DNA from: Gemmatimonadales bacterium
GTDB taxonomy: Bacteria; Gemmatimonadota; Gemmatimonadetes; Palauibacterales; Palauibacteraceae
Reading direction: 5' to 3'
Assembly (NCBI GenBank): GCA_009841005.1
Contig: VXMR01000090.1
Location: 1 to 40,473 of the forward strand
Length of the DNA stretch: 40,473 nt
In this document: positions 24,435 to 33,230 of the stretch, piece after piece
Numbering within the stretch: the stretch's first letter is position 1
Layout of the letters: every line of letters begins with the position of its first letter
Position numbers and translations under genes: made by a program
The notes under the pieces: model-generated
What the model was told of the DNA's origin: nothing
Database searches by the model: none
What the model saw: the letters and a program-made list of their open reading frames with translations, nothing else

Positions 24435-25591
24435 CGCGTGGCGACCGGCTCCAGCCGCACGATCGCCGTCGGTTCGCCCCGCCGGCCGTCGATGGCTAGG
24501 TAGATGAGCCCGTCCGGACCCTGCCGGACATCGCGGATGCGGCCCAGTCCCTGAACGAGCGTCTCCTCCCGCACGACCTCATGTCCGTCCAGCGTGAGGC
24601 GCGCCAACTGCTCCCCGGCCATCCCGCCCACGAACAGATTCCCCTTCCAGTGCGGGAAGCGGTCACCCGTGTAGAAGAGCAGCCCGGAGGTCGCGATCGA
24701 CGGCACCCAGACGTGGGCCGGCTGCTCCATCCCTTCCTTGTGCGTGCCTTCATGGATCGCGGTGCCCGAGCCGTAGTTGACGCCGTAGCCCACGATCGGC
24801 CAGCCGTAGTTGAGCCCCGGCTGGACCAGGTTGAGTTCGTCGCCGCCCTGCGGACCGTGCTCCGTGGCCCAAAGGTCGCCCGTCTCCGGGTTCATGACCA
24901 TCCCCTGCTGGTTGCGGTGCCCGAAGCTCCAGATCTCCGGCTGAACGTTCGGGTCGTCGAGGAACGGGTTGTCCTCGGGAATCCCACCGTCCTCGTACAC
25001 GCGGCTGACGGTGCCGTGATGGGTCGAAGGGTCCTGCGCGGGGTGCGCGTACAGATCGCCACGGGTCGAGGCCTGGCGGTCGCCGACGCTGATGAAGAGG
25101 TGCCCCTGTCCGTCGAAGACGAGACGGGACCCGTAGTGCCCCCGCCCTTCCGATACCGCGAGAAAAACCTCCTCGATGCCGGTCAGAGCCCCGTCCTCGT
25201 AGCGACCCCGGATGACCGCGGTCGTCCCGCGCTCGGTCTCGTCGGGCTTCGAGTAGCTGAGGTAGAGGAGCCGGTTGTCCTCGAAGTCGGGGTGAGGCAC
25301 GACATCGAGGAGTCCGCCCTGTCCGGCCGAGATCACCTCCGGCACGCCCTTCACGGGTTCGGGAAGGAGCAGCCCGTCGCGCACGACGCGGAGCGTGCCC
25401 GCCTTTTCCGTGACCAGCATCTCGCCGTCGGGCAGGAACGCAATCGACCACGGGCGCACGAGCCCCTCCGCCACCGGGACGAGCCGGTAGTCGTGGTACG
25501 CCGACTGCATCACCTCCTGGCCCAGCGCCGGAGTCGCGGTCGACAGAAGTAGCCCGGCGGCGAAGATCGCCAGTGGGGTCCGCTTGATCAT
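24431..25591 (-). CDS. Secreted PQQ-dependent sugar dehydrogenase-like beta-propeller (GSDH/YliI family)
   Basis: The start is ATG 25591 (MIKRTPLAIFAAGLLLS) with GGAGA upstream and a signal peptide cleaved near ALGQE. The 386-residue protein is a six-bladed propeller of the soluble glucose/aldose sugar dehydrogenase family: LVRPWSIAFLPDGEMLVTEK, GGLLDVVPHPDF, a catalytic-type histidine segment GRGHYGSRLVF, FGHRNQQGMV, and WATEHGPQGGDELN. It oxidises sugars in the periplasm using PQQ in characterised relatives. No PQQ biosynthesis genes are in the window. The gene is convergent with the aminotransferase, sharing four bases at the stops. Confidence 0.92.
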   Translation of the reverse strand: MIKRTPLAIFAAGLLLSTATPALGQEVMQSAYHDYRLVPVAEGLVRPWSIAFLPDGEMLVTEKAGTLRVVRDGLLLPEPVKGVPEVISAGQGGLLDVVPHPDFEDNRLLYLSYSKPDETERGTTAVIRGRYEDGALTGIEEVFLAVSEGRGHYGSRLVFDGQGHLFISVGDRQASTRGDLYAHPAQDPSTHHGTVSRVYEDGGIPEDNPFLDDPNVQPEIWSFGHRNQQGMVMNPETGDLWATEHGPQGGDELNLVQPGLNYGWPIVGYGVNYGSGTAIHEGTHKEGMEQPAHVWVPSIATSGLLFYTGDRFPHWKGNLFVGGMAGEQLARLTLDGHEVVREETLVQGLGRIRDVRQGPDGLIYLAIDGRRGEPTAIVRLEPVATR

Positions 25592-25801
25592 CTTGTCTCC
25601 AGGGAAAAACATGACGTCCATCTCGTGGTTCATGGGTTGGCGAAGCCCGAAAAAACTGGTGCGGGCGCCCCCCCAACAGCAAGGCTCGCCAGCGACGCCG
25701 GCCGCCGCGCACGCCGGCGGCGTCCGCATGTGTGAACACGCACGCGCGCGGCAACGTTTCCGGGACGGGCGGACATGACCACCCGCGGGAAGGGGAGACG
25801 G
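25592..25801. other. Divergent intergenic region between sugar dehydrogenase and flavoprotein genes
   Basis: A 210-bp gap that should contain both promoters. I saw GC-rich short inverted repeats (CGCCGGC ten bases from GCCGGCG around 25697-25720) but no convincing promoter boxes or RNA gene. Confidence 0.35.
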
Positions 25802-27157
25802 ATGAAGAACATCGCCATCATCGGCGGAGGCGTCTCGGGTCTCGGGGCCGCGTGGGCGCTGCATCACGATTCCGAACGGTTCGATTTCCGGCTGTTCGAG
25901 GCCCGGGGGGAGCTCGGCGGCAACGCCGTGACGGTCGACATGCCCCAGGAGGACGGCGGCGCGATCCCGTTCGACATTTCCGTCACCGCCTGCATCCCCT
26001 CCGTCTATCAGCACTTCGTGGTGTTGCTGGAGCAGTTCGGCATCGACCTGATCGACACGAGGTTCAGCTACAGCGTGAAGTACCGCGGGGGGACCTACGC
26101 CCACGATTTCGATTCGGACATCCGGGAGCAGCTGCAGCTCGAGATTGCGAAGTTCCAGCGCATCCTGCGGCTCCTGCACCGGTTCGGGCGGCTGACCCAT
26201 TCGCGGTCGAAGTTCGTGAACAGCCTCAACCCCTTCAACTACATCAGCATGGGGACGGTCCTGAACGTGGCCGGCTTCTCGGGAGACTTCAGGTACAAGG
26301 TCCTGAAGCCGATGTTCGTCAACTTCCTGATGGCGACGAACGTCTTCGACATGCCCGCCTCGCTGTTCTCCAGGTATCTCGAGTTCTTCGACATCGAAGC
26401 CGCGACGACCATGCAGACCTGGGACCAGGGAACGCGCCGGATTTACGAGCACCTGTCGGCGGGTTTCCGGGACAAGGTCTACCTCAACCGGCCCGTCCGC
26501 AGAGTGGTTCGAGGGCCATCGCGCGTCGTGGTCGAGGATGAGGACGGCGTGGAGGAGACGTTCGATGCGGTGATCTTCGCCTGCAACGCGAACCAGACGC
26601 TGATGATGCTGGACGAGCCGACGTTTCTGGAACGCTACATCCTCTCGTCCGTCCGCTACGAGAGCGAACTCCACAACCACACGGTCGTGCATTCGGACGC
26701 CTCGGTGCTGCCGGATGACGAGGTGAAGGCGCTGGAAACCCGCAGCAACCATATCGAGCAATACGGCGCCCGGCCGGACAACTACGAGATCACCTACATC
26801 ATGCACAACCAGCAACCGTGGGCGAAGCGCTCGGACAAGCCCTGCTTGGTGACCTACAACCCGATCAGCGAGATCGACGACGAGAAGGTGATCGAGAGGC
26901 GGTGGTTCCAGCACATCGTACACGACGTGCGCCATGTCGCGTGGCTCGTCCCCCTCTTCCGCTTCATTCAGGGGAAGAGAGCGAGTTGGCACTGCGGCGC
27001 CCACACACTGATCAACAGCCAGGAAACGGCCTTCGTCACAGGACTCGCGGCCGCGCGACAGATCGGCGCGGACTACCCCTTCGAGGATCCCGAGGCGAGG
27101 AAGATGTTCAACTACTACGGCCGCATCCTCTACGGCTGGCGCTTCAGAACGGCCTGA
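25802..27157 (+). CDS. FAD/NAD(P)-binding oxidoreductase, COG2907-type
   Basis: ATG 25802 is preceded by GGGGAGA and gives an N-terminus MKNIAIIGGGVSGLGAAW, a dinucleotide-binding fold. The second FAD motif GELGGNAVTV follows near residue 38, and the C-terminal FAD contact is in AHTLINSQETAFVTGLAAA. At 451 residues it matches the predicted amine-oxidase-like COG2907 flavoproteins. These are often encoded with a DUF1365 protein and a cyclopropane-fatty-acid-synthase-like methyltransferase; neither is here. The reaction is unknown; a role in lipid modification is a guess from the usual neighbours. The gene is convergent with the SLC13 transporter, with three bases between stops. Confidence 0.9.
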   Translation: MKNIAIIGGGVSGLGAAWALHHDSERFDFRLFEARGELGGNAVTVDMPQEDGGAIPFDISVTACIPSVYQHFVVLLEQFGIDLIDTRFSYSVKYRGGTYAHDFDSDIREQLQLEIAKFQRILRLLHRFGRLTHSRSKFVNSLNPFNYISMGTVLNVAGFSGDFRYKVLKPMFVNFLMATNVFDMPASLFSRYLEFFDIEAATTMQTWDQGTRRIYEHLSAGFRDKVYLNRPVRRVVRGPSRVVVEDEDGVEETFDAVIFACNANQTLMMLDEPTFLERYILSSVRYESELHNHTVVHSDASVLPDDEVKALETRSNHIEQYGARPDNYEITYIMHNQQPWAKRSDKPCLVTYNPISEIDDEKVIERRWFQHIVHDVRHVAWLVPLFRFIQGKRASWHCGAHTLINSQETAFVTGLAAARQIGADYPFEDPEARKMFNYYGRILYGWRFRTA

Positions 27158-27160
27158 CTG

Positions 27161-28939
27161 CTAGCTGGACCAGAAAACGGGGATGAGGAGGCTGGCCGTG
27201 ATGAGGAGGACGAGGTTGAGCAGGCCGCCCACCTTCACGAAGTCCGAGAAGCGGTATCCGCCCGGACCGTAGATCATGACGTTGGTCTGGTAGCCGAACG
27301 GCGTGACGAAGGAGGCCGATGCCCCGAACATCACGGCGATGAGGAGCGCGTAGGGATTCACGCCCGCCTGCGTGGCCGCGAGGATCGCGACTGGGGTGAG
27401 CATCACTGCCGTGGCGGCGTTGGACACGATGGCGGTCATGAGGACGGTCACCAGGTAGAACGCCGCGACGAGCCCAGACGCTCCCAGCGGCGCCGTCGCC
27501 GCCACCACCCCGCGCGCGAGCAACTCCGCCGCCCCGGTGGTCTCGAGCGCCACCCCGAGCGGAATCAGGCCGGCCAGCACAAAGATGACCAGCCACTCCA
27601 TCTCCGCGTAGATCTCCTCGACACGCACGCAGCGCGTGAACACCATCAGGCCGACGCCCGAGAGCGCGGCCGTCATGATGTCGAGGATGCCGAGGCTCGC
27701 GCTGAGCACGACGCCGACCATGATCGCTGCGGCCACGCCGGCCCGCGGTCTGCGCCCGGTCTGCGTTTTGACTTCTCCCACGGGGACGAACCCGGGATCT
27801 TCAACGAGGCGTCCGAGCGCGTTCGCCGTTCCGTGCACCAGGAGCAGGTCGCCAACGCGGAACGAGACCTCCGCCAGCCTTTCCGTTACGGTGACGCCGT
27901 GATGCTGGATCGCGAGCACGGCCGCATCGTAGCGCTGCGCGAAGTTCAGATCGCGAAGCGTTCGGCTTACGAGGCTCGAGCCGGGCGCCACGAGGACTTC
28001 GACCAGCCGCCCGCCGCCGCCGGCCAGGTCGAGTCCCTGTTCCTTCCGCTCCCGCGGAGTCTCGAGTCGCTGCCGGCGCGCGAGTTCGAGAAGGCGCTCA
28101 GCGGATCCCTGCACGTAGAGGACGTCGCCCGGCCGTATGTGGCGGTCGCCGTGCGGGGCGGTGATCTCCTGTTCTCCCCGTTCGATGTCCAGCACGGTGA
28201 CGCCGTACCGTTCGCCCCACCTCAGCTCGGCCAGCGAGCGGCCGTTCGCTGGCGAATCCTCTGGAACGTGAAGTTCCGTGACGAAGCGGCGGATGTCGTA
28301 CTTGCTGGACAGGTCCGGCGGCCGGATGCGCCGCGGCAGGAGCACCCGGCCGACGGTGAAGAGATACAGCAGGCCCACGGCGAGGCAGATCAGGCCGAGC
28401 GGGGTGATCGAGAACATGTGCAGTTCGTCGAACCCGCGCCTCATCGCTTCGCCGTGCACAACCAGGTTGGTGGAGGTCCCCATCAGGGTGACGGTGCCTC
28501 CGAGAATCGAGACGAAGGAGAGGGGCATGAGATAGCGGGAGGCCGGCTCCTTGGCCTGCTCGGCGAGCGCGACGAAGACGGGCAGGAACACCATCACGAC
28601 GGCGGTGGTCATGAGAAAGGGCGAAAGGAGCGCGCAGACGAGGCAGAGCGCGAACATCCGGGAGTACTTGCCGCCGAGGGGAGCGGTGCGCGCCCAGGCC
28701 CCGACGGCGGCCACGAGACCGGTCTTCCGGAGCCCCAGGCCGAGCACGAGCATCGAGCCGACCGTCACGGTCGCGCGGCTCGACAGGCCCGATACGGCCT
28801 CGGCCGGCGTGAGTATGCCGCTCAGGAGGAGGACGACCGGGACCGACATGGCGATCTGGTCCAGCCGCAGCCGGTCCATGGCGAACAGGACGAGCGCGGC
28901 CAGGGTCAGACCGAGCACGAATACGATTTCGAACGTCAT
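27161..28939 (-). CDS. SLC13/DASS-type anion transporter with two internal RCK_C (TrkA_C) domains
   Basis: ATG 28939 (MTFEIVFVLGLTLAALV) gives 592 residues. Membrane helices occupy about 1-200 and 395-592. Between them are two TrkA_C domains (about 210-290 and 305-385; IRPGDVLYVQGSAERLLELA and FRVGDLLLVHGTANALGRL). Conserved transporter segments are TTAVVMVFLPVFVAL, TLMGTSTNLVVHG and SNAATAVMLTPVAILAA. This is the standard layout of YfbS/SLC13-like permeases for sulfate, dicarboxylates or related anions; the soluble domains probably bind a regulatory ligand. It is the last gene of a minus-strand run with the membrane protein and S9 peptidase. Confidence 0.93.
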   Translation of the reverse strand: MTFEIVFVLGLTLAALVLFAMDRLRLDQIAMSVPVVLLLSGILTPAEAVSGLSSRATVTVGSMLVLGLGLRKTGLVAAVGAWARTAPLGGKYSRMFALCLVCALLSPFLMTTAVVMVFLPVFVALAEQAKEPASRYLMPLSFVSILGGTVTLMGTSTNLVVHGEAMRRGFDELHMFSITPLGLICLAVGLLYLFTVGRVLLPRRIRPPDLSSKYDIRRFVTELHVPEDSPANGRSLAELRWGERYGVTVLDIERGEQEITAPHGDRHIRPGDVLYVQGSAERLLELARRQRLETPRERKEQGLDLAGGGGRLVEVLVAPGSSLVSRTLRDLNFAQRYDAAVLAIQHHGVTVTERLAEVSFRVGDLLLVHGTANALGRLVEDPGFVPVGEVKTQTGRRPRAGVAAAIMVGVVLSASLGILDIMTAALSGVGLMVFTRCVRVEEIYAEMEWLVIFVLAGLIPLGVALETTGAAELLARGVVAATAPLGASGLVAAFYLVTVLMTAIVSNAATAVMLTPVAILAATQAGVNPYALLIAVMFGASASFVTPFGYQTNVMIYGPGGYRFSDFVKVGGLLNLVLLITASLLIPVFWSS

Positions 28940-29000
28940 GTGAAGATGTTCGTCCCCCCTCCGTCCCGGCACCAGTCCGGCCGGTCAGTCGGCCAGTTCG

Positions 29001-30110
29001 TCAGTCGGTGTCTTCCTCGGCGTGTCGCCGCGCGATCCGGGCAAGCTTCGGCTCGATGGACGTCATCACCGCCGCGAACAGCACCAGCGCCCAGCCCACC
29101 GAGAGAACCAGGTGTACCCCGACCAGCATCCGGGCGCCGGCCGAGACGGGCACGATGGCCGCATAATCCTGAGCGAGGGCGGTGAAGAAGGCGAAGGACA
29201 CCCAGTCGGCGAGCCCCGCGCCGGCGTCGGCGAACGACCCCGGGCGGAAGCGCTCGAGCGTTCCGTAGAAACCTGCGAAGAGGAAGATGATCGTCAGGTA
29301 GCCGATCGCGAACCCGCCGATGGGGACCCACATGACCCGCAGGTAGGCGGCGAGCTGGCCGTACACTTCAAGTCGGGGGCGCAGCCAGGTGGCGGCGGCG
29401 TGTCCCGCCAGAAACGCGGCCAGCGGAAACACGGCAAGCGAGATGATCAGGATGAGGACAATCCAGAGAATCGCGGCGATGCCCGACAACCCCACGTCCT
29501 CCCGTACGACCCCGAACCCGAACAGGAGGCCCATCAAGACCGGCAACGCAACGGCGCCGAGTACCAGCAGCCGGGGTGGCCGGGCGTCGTCCCATCCTTC
29601 GCGGCGCCGGATGATGATGAAGCCGATCAGGAACGCGCCCCAGGGTACGGCCACGAGCGGGAGCGCCGCCACCAGCGGCGCCATGGCAACGTCACCCGCG
29701 ACCAGCGCGGGGATGAAGCCCAGGCTCAGCAGGGCAGCCACGACGAACATCTCCCGGGCCACATCCCGGTACCCGGAGAGGGACGACCGGTCCAGCCCGC
29801 CGATCAAGCCGACGGCCAATGGACCAAGGGGCGGAATGATGACGCCCCAGCCGACGCTCATGGCGCCGGCCAGGAACGCCGCGACGATCCCCACGATCGA
29901 GCCGATCAGGATGCCGACCCACGGGCCGCCGCTCGATCCCCCGCGGAGGCCGACGCCCACGCCGATGGCGACCGCGCAGCCGGCTCCCAGCAGGACGTCA
30001 GCGTGGTTCCCCGTGATCGCATACCCGCACGTCGCGACGACGAAGGCTACGGCGGCCGCAATCCGGACTCCCAGCGAGATCAAGCGTCTCACGATTCCCC
30101 CCGCTCCCAC
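29001..30110 (-). CDS. Polytopic membrane protein with degenerate K+-channel-like pore segment
   Basis: The 369-residue protein starts at GTG 30110 (GTG 30092 is also in frame), 15 bases downstream of the S9 peptidase stop on the same strand. It has about nine predicted membrane helices, several Gly-rich. The C-terminal third (residues about 285-355) resembles the pore module of two-helix K+ channels: a helix (IGYLTIIFLFAGFYGTLERF), a pore-helix-like DWVSFAFFTALAQDYAAIVP, then VSAGARMLVGVHLVLSVGW. The IVPVS..AR segment is what follows the selectivity filter in channels, but the TVGYGD filter is replaced by ALAQDYA with about two extra residues. I therefore do not call it a working K+ channel. 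The N-terminal part is not recognised. Confidence 0.7.
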   Translation of the reverse strand: MGAGGIVRRLISLGVRIAAAVAFVVATCGYAITGNHADVLLGAGCAVAIGVGVGLRGGSSGGPWVGILIGSIVGIVAAFLAGAMSVGWGVIIPPLGPLAVGLIGGLDRSSLSGYRDVAREMFVVAALLSLGFIPALVAGDVAMAPLVAALPLVAVPWGAFLIGFIIIRRREGWDDARPPRLLVLGAVALPVLMGLLFGFGVVREDVGLSGIAAILWIVLILIISLAVFPLAAFLAGHAAATWLRPRLEVYGQLAAYLRVMWVPIGGFAIGYLTIIFLFAGFYGTLERFRPGSFADAGAGLADWVSFAFFTALAQDYAAIVPVSAGARMLVGVHLVLSVGWALVLFAAVMTSIEPKLARIARRHAEEDTD

Positions 30111-30125
30111 ATTCCCGGGCTTCGG

Positions 30126-32363
30126 CTAGCGTTCCGAGACCACGGTGGGGGCCTCCTCGGGCTCAAGGGTTTCGAGGACCTGGCGCCACTGGAACTTTTC
30201 GCCGATCCCGCGCACGTAGTAGTCCATCCACGCCATCTCGCTCACCGCCTTCACGAGGCGGTTGCGCGGATCCGGGATGCCGTGGCTCCGCCCCGGATAC
30301 ATGAACAGCTCCGTCGGCACACCGAGTTTCTTGAGCGCCATGTGGAGTTCCACCGACTGCGGGCTCGGCACGCGCGGGTCGCCCTCCACGACGTGGATCA
30401 TGGTCGGCGTCTTCGCGTTGCTGATGTACTTGAGCGGCGACTGGTCGAAGTAGGTGTCGAAGTCCTCGTACAGGAAGCCGTCGCCCACGTAGAACTGGCG
30501 GTTCCGCTGCACGTCGCTCTGCGCGTACATGCTGATCCAGTTCATCGTCCCGGCGCCGGAGCTGATCGCCTTGAAGCGGTCCGTCTGGGTGAGGATCCAG
30601 TTGGACCAGTGGCCGCCCGCGCTCCAGCCGAGCGCGCCCATGCGGTCCCCATCCACGATCCCCTCGGCGATCAGGTGGTCGACGCCCGTCATGATGTCCT
30701 GGTAGCCCATCGTGAAGTAGTCGCCGACGATGTCCGTGCGATGCGCGTTCCCGTAGTTGCGCGAGCCTCGGTAGTTGGGCTTGAGCACGGCGTAGCCCGC
30801 GCCCGCGTACACCTGTGCGCTGTAGCCGCCGTTGAAGCGGAGGACGTCCGCCGACGCCGGACCGCCGTGGATCGCGACGATGAGCGGATAGCGCGTCCCC
30901 TCCTCGTACCCGACGGGATAGACGAGTACGCCGCCGACCATCTTCCCATCCGACGAGCGCCAGTTGACCTCCACCTCCTCGCCGAAGGCCACCTCGCGCA
31001 GCTGCGGGTTCACGTCCACCAGTTGCGTCCACTTCGAGCGGTCCGGGACGTCGTCAACGCTCGCGACCGCGAACACGGTGGGGGGCGTCCTGGGGTCGCT
31101 GTAGCCGATGAGAAGCGTGCCCGTGTCGTCGTCGCGGGACACCGAGAGCGCCGCCCGCTCCTCGGTGAGCTGCCGCACCGCCCCCGTCTCCACGTCGAGG
31201 GCGTGCAACTGCGTCGTCACCTTCACGCCGGCGTTGAAGTAGATCGTGTTCGAATCCTCGGACCAGAACCCGACGCTCGAACTCTGGTCGAAGTCGGCGC
31301 CGAGCTTCCGGAACGCGCCCCCGCGGTCGTCCACCTCGCGGATGTAGACGCGGTTCTCCGTCATCGAGTAGCGCTCCATCTCAGCCGGCGCGGAGAAGGC
31401 GAGCCAGCGGCCGTCGGGGGAGAAGCTGAGCCCGCCCTCGCCGACCTCGTAGTTGTCCGTCAGGCGCTCGATCTCGCCCGTCGCCACTTCCATGAGATAG
31501 AGGTCCGCGTAGAGCCGCTGCGCCGTGATGTTGCGCTCGTAGCGCTTCGTCGAGCCGCCGGTGATCCCGATCCAGCGTCCGTCATCGGAGATCGTGAAGC
31601 CGTTCACGCTGTAGGATGAATCGTCCGTCTCGCGGCGTTCGGTCGCCGTCTCGATTTCCACGCTCCACAGGCTCGAGAGGGGCGTGACCGCGTTCCGGAC
31701 GTCGACCGTGAAGCCCTCGTCGCGCCGCTTCACCTCGTCCTCATCGAACGAATCCGGGCGCGCGAAGTAGATGCGACTCCCGTCGGGGGAGAAGTCCCAC
31801 TGGTCGACGCCGGCCTCGCCATCGGTGAGCTGTTCGGGCTCGGCCCCCGCGAGGTCGTCGGCCGGCAGCCGGTAGAGTTGCTCCCGGCCGTTCTCGCCGG
31901 AGCGGTACACGAGCCAGCGCCCGTCTGGGCTGAACGCGAAGCCGGACACGCCCTCCGCCGCGTCGGTGATCTTCCGGGCCTCGCCCCCGTCGTGGCGCAT
32001 CATGTAGAGCTGGGTGTCGTCCCCGTCCCGGTTGGAGGCGAAGAGGAAGAACGACCCGTCCGGGGCCCAGGCCGGGCTGCGCTCGTCCTTGTCTTCCGTG
32101 TAGGTGAGCCGGCGGTCCGACGGGACGCCCTCGCTCAGCGACACGAGGTGAATGTCGGTCTGGGACTCCGCCGCCTCCCAGTCCGGCGTCGTCACCGTGT
32201 ACAGCATCCACGCCCCGTCCGGACTCGGCGTCATCGAACCGGCGCGTTTCATCTCCTGCACATCCATGAACGTGAACGGCCGCTCCTGCGCGGCGACCGG
32301 CGCTTCAAGCGGCAGCGCGAGTGCCGCGAAGGGAAGAACGAGGGCGACTGACAGGGCACGCAT
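30126..32363 (-). CDS. Secreted S9 family peptidase (prolyl oligopeptidase/acylaminoacyl-peptidase type)
   Basis: The ATG at 32363 has AGAGG upstream and a signal peptide (MRALSVALVLPFAALALP..., cut near VAAQE). Residues about 30-480 form a beta-propeller with WD40/PD40-like repeats (FSPDGRWLVYRS, FSPDGRWLAFSA). The C-terminal alpha/beta hydrolase has the nucleophile Ser581 in LGWSAGGH, Asp in VEGDPRVP and His in YPGRSHGIPDP, so the triad is intact. It should cleave short peptides in the periplasm or outside. At 745 residues it is full length. It probably heads a minus-strand operon with the membrane protein and SLC13 transporter, and is divergent from the ArsR-type regulator whose operator lies about 100 bp upstream. 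Confidence 0.94.
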   Translation of the reverse strand: MRALSVALVLPFAALALPLEAPVAAQERPFTFMDVQEMKRAGSMTPSPDGAWMLYTVTTPDWEAAESQTDIHLVSLSEGVPSDRRLTYTEDKDERSPAWAPDGSFFLFASNRDGDDTQLYMMRHDGGEARKITDAAEGVSGFAFSPDGRWLVYRSGENGREQLYRLPADDLAGAEPEQLTDGEAGVDQWDFSPDGSRIYFARPDSFDEDEVKRRDEGFTVDVRNAVTPLSSLWSVEIETATERRETDDSSYSVNGFTISDDGRWIGITGGSTKRYERNITAQRLYADLYLMEVATGEIERLTDNYEVGEGGLSFSPDGRWLAFSAPAEMERYSMTENRVYIREVDDRGGAFRKLGADFDQSSSVGFWSEDSNTIYFNAGVKVTTQLHALDVETGAVRQLTEERAALSVSRDDDTGTLLIGYSDPRTPPTVFAVASVDDVPDRSKWTQLVDVNPQLREVAFGEEVEVNWRSSDGKMVGGVLVYPVGYEEGTRYPLIVAIHGGPASADVLRFNGGYSAQVYAGAGYAVLKPNYRGSRNYGNAHRTDIVGDYFTMGYQDIMTGVDHLIAEGIVDGDRMGALGWSAGGHWSNWILTQTDRFKAISSGAGTMNWISMYAQSDVQRNRQFYVGDGFLYEDFDTYFDQSPLKYISNAKTPTMIHVVEGDPRVPSPQSVELHMALKKLGVPTELFMYPGRSHGIPDPRNRLVKAVSEMAWMDYYVRGIGEKFQWRQVLETLEPEEAPTVVSER

Positions 32364-32460
32364 CTGAACCTCTTGCGCGAAAGGTGAACCGGGTCCGCAA
32401 CTTCCAACCCCTCAATCATACGGTCCGGGTCAGGGACCGACGAGGACAGGCACCATGCGG

Positions 32461-32494
32461 TTGACATGCAAGTCTACGCTTGCATATCATGCAA
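32461..32494 (+). promoter_or_regulatory. Promoter with embedded inverted-repeat operator for the ArsR-type regulator operon
   Basis: TTGACA at 32461-32466 and TATCAT at 32485-32490, 18 bases apart, make a good housekeeping-type promoter. Between and over them lie two overlapping inverted repeats: ATGCAAG (32466-32472) with CTTGCAT (32479-32485), and TTGCA (32480-32484) with TGCAA (32490-32494). Placement across the spacer and -10 box is what an autorepressing ArsR-family dimer would use. Predicted transcription start near 32497 excludes the ATG at 32455 as the gene's start. Confidence 0.7.
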
Positions 32495-32532
32495 CCCTAA
32501 CACGCAAGCGGGACGTTGCCTTAGACTGCCAT

Positions 32533-32844
32533 GTGGACATCTACCGTGCGATCTCCGACCCAACCCGGCGGGCCATCCTGGATGAGCTCGTCGATCGGTC
32601 CGGCCAATCGCTCTTCGATCTCTGCTCGCGTCTGATCATGAAGCACGGCATCAGCTCGTCGCGGCAGGCGATCTCCCAACACCTGGACGTCCTGGAAGCC
32701 GCCGGGCTGATTCGCACGAGGCGCGAGGGGAGGTCGAAGCTCCACTGGTACGTCGGCGCGCCGCTGAAGGCGATCGGGGAGCGGTGGCCGATCTCGATGG
32801 ATGACAGCATCTCCCACCCAACGGAGGAGGGCACGAAGAAATGA
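32533..32844 (+). CDS. ArsR-family winged-helix transcriptional regulator
   Basis: The start is GTG 32533 (VDIYRAISDPTRRAILDEL), the position expected for the family and downstream of the predicted promoter; the longer frame from 32455 begins upstream of that promoter. The 103-residue protein has the usual opening helix DPTRRAILDEL, recognition helix SSRQAISQHLDVLEAAGLI and beta-wing RTRREGRSKLHWYV. I see no cysteine pair typical of metal sensors, so it probably responds to an organic ligand or acts as a simple autorepressor. Its stop overlaps the VOC gene start as ATGA. Confidence 0.92.
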   Translation: MDIYRAISDPTRRAILDELVDRSGQSLFDLCSRLIMKHGISSSRQAISQHLDVLEAAGLIRTRREGRSKLHWYVGAPLKAIGERWPISMDDSISHPTEEGTKK

Positions 32845-33230
32845 GGATTCACCTGACCGGCGTCGTCGTGGACGACCAACAGAAGGCGCTTCGTTTCTAC
32901 ACGGAGACCCTCGGGTTCGTCGTCAAGCACAACATCCCCGTGGGGGAACACGCCTGGATCACCGTCGTCTCCGAGGACGCTCCGGACGGGACGGAGTTGC
33001 TGCTGGAGCCCGATGGCCACCCCGCAGTCGGTCCGTACAGGAAGGCACTCATGGAGGACGGGATCCCCAGCGCCTCCTTCGCGAGCGACGATATCGCCGC
33101 CGAACACGAGCGTCTCGTGGCAAAGGGTGTGCGATTCGTGCAGCCGCCCACCGACCTCGGGACCGTGATTTCCGCGGTTTTCGACGATACGTGCGGCAAC
33201 CTGATACAGATCACGGAGGAGAAGGCGTGA
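32841..33230 (+). CDS. VOC (glyoxalase/bleomycin-resistance fold) protein
   Basis: A 129-residue single VOC domain coupled to the ArsR gene by an ATGA overlap. It shows IHLTGVVVDDQQKALRFYTE at the first strand, a central HAWITVVSEDAPDGTELLLE, and a C-terminal DDTCGNLIQITEE, the second beta-alpha-beta-beta-beta module. Such proteins bind a metal or small molecule and act as lyases, dioxygenases or drug-binding proteins. The product partnered with ArsR regulators is often a ligand-related enzyme, but the substrate here is unknown. Its stop overlaps the next start as GTGA. Confidence 0.9.
   Translation: MRIHLTGVVVDDQQKALRFYTETLGFVVKHNIPVGEHAWITVVSEDAPDGTELLLEPDGHPAVGPYRKALMEDGIPSASFASDDIAAEHERLVAKGVRFVQPPTDLGTVISAVFDDTCGNLIQITEEKA

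Noticed and set aside
29001..30110. Functional K+ channel annotation
   Set aside because: The selectivity filter sequence is missing and spacing differs by about two residues.
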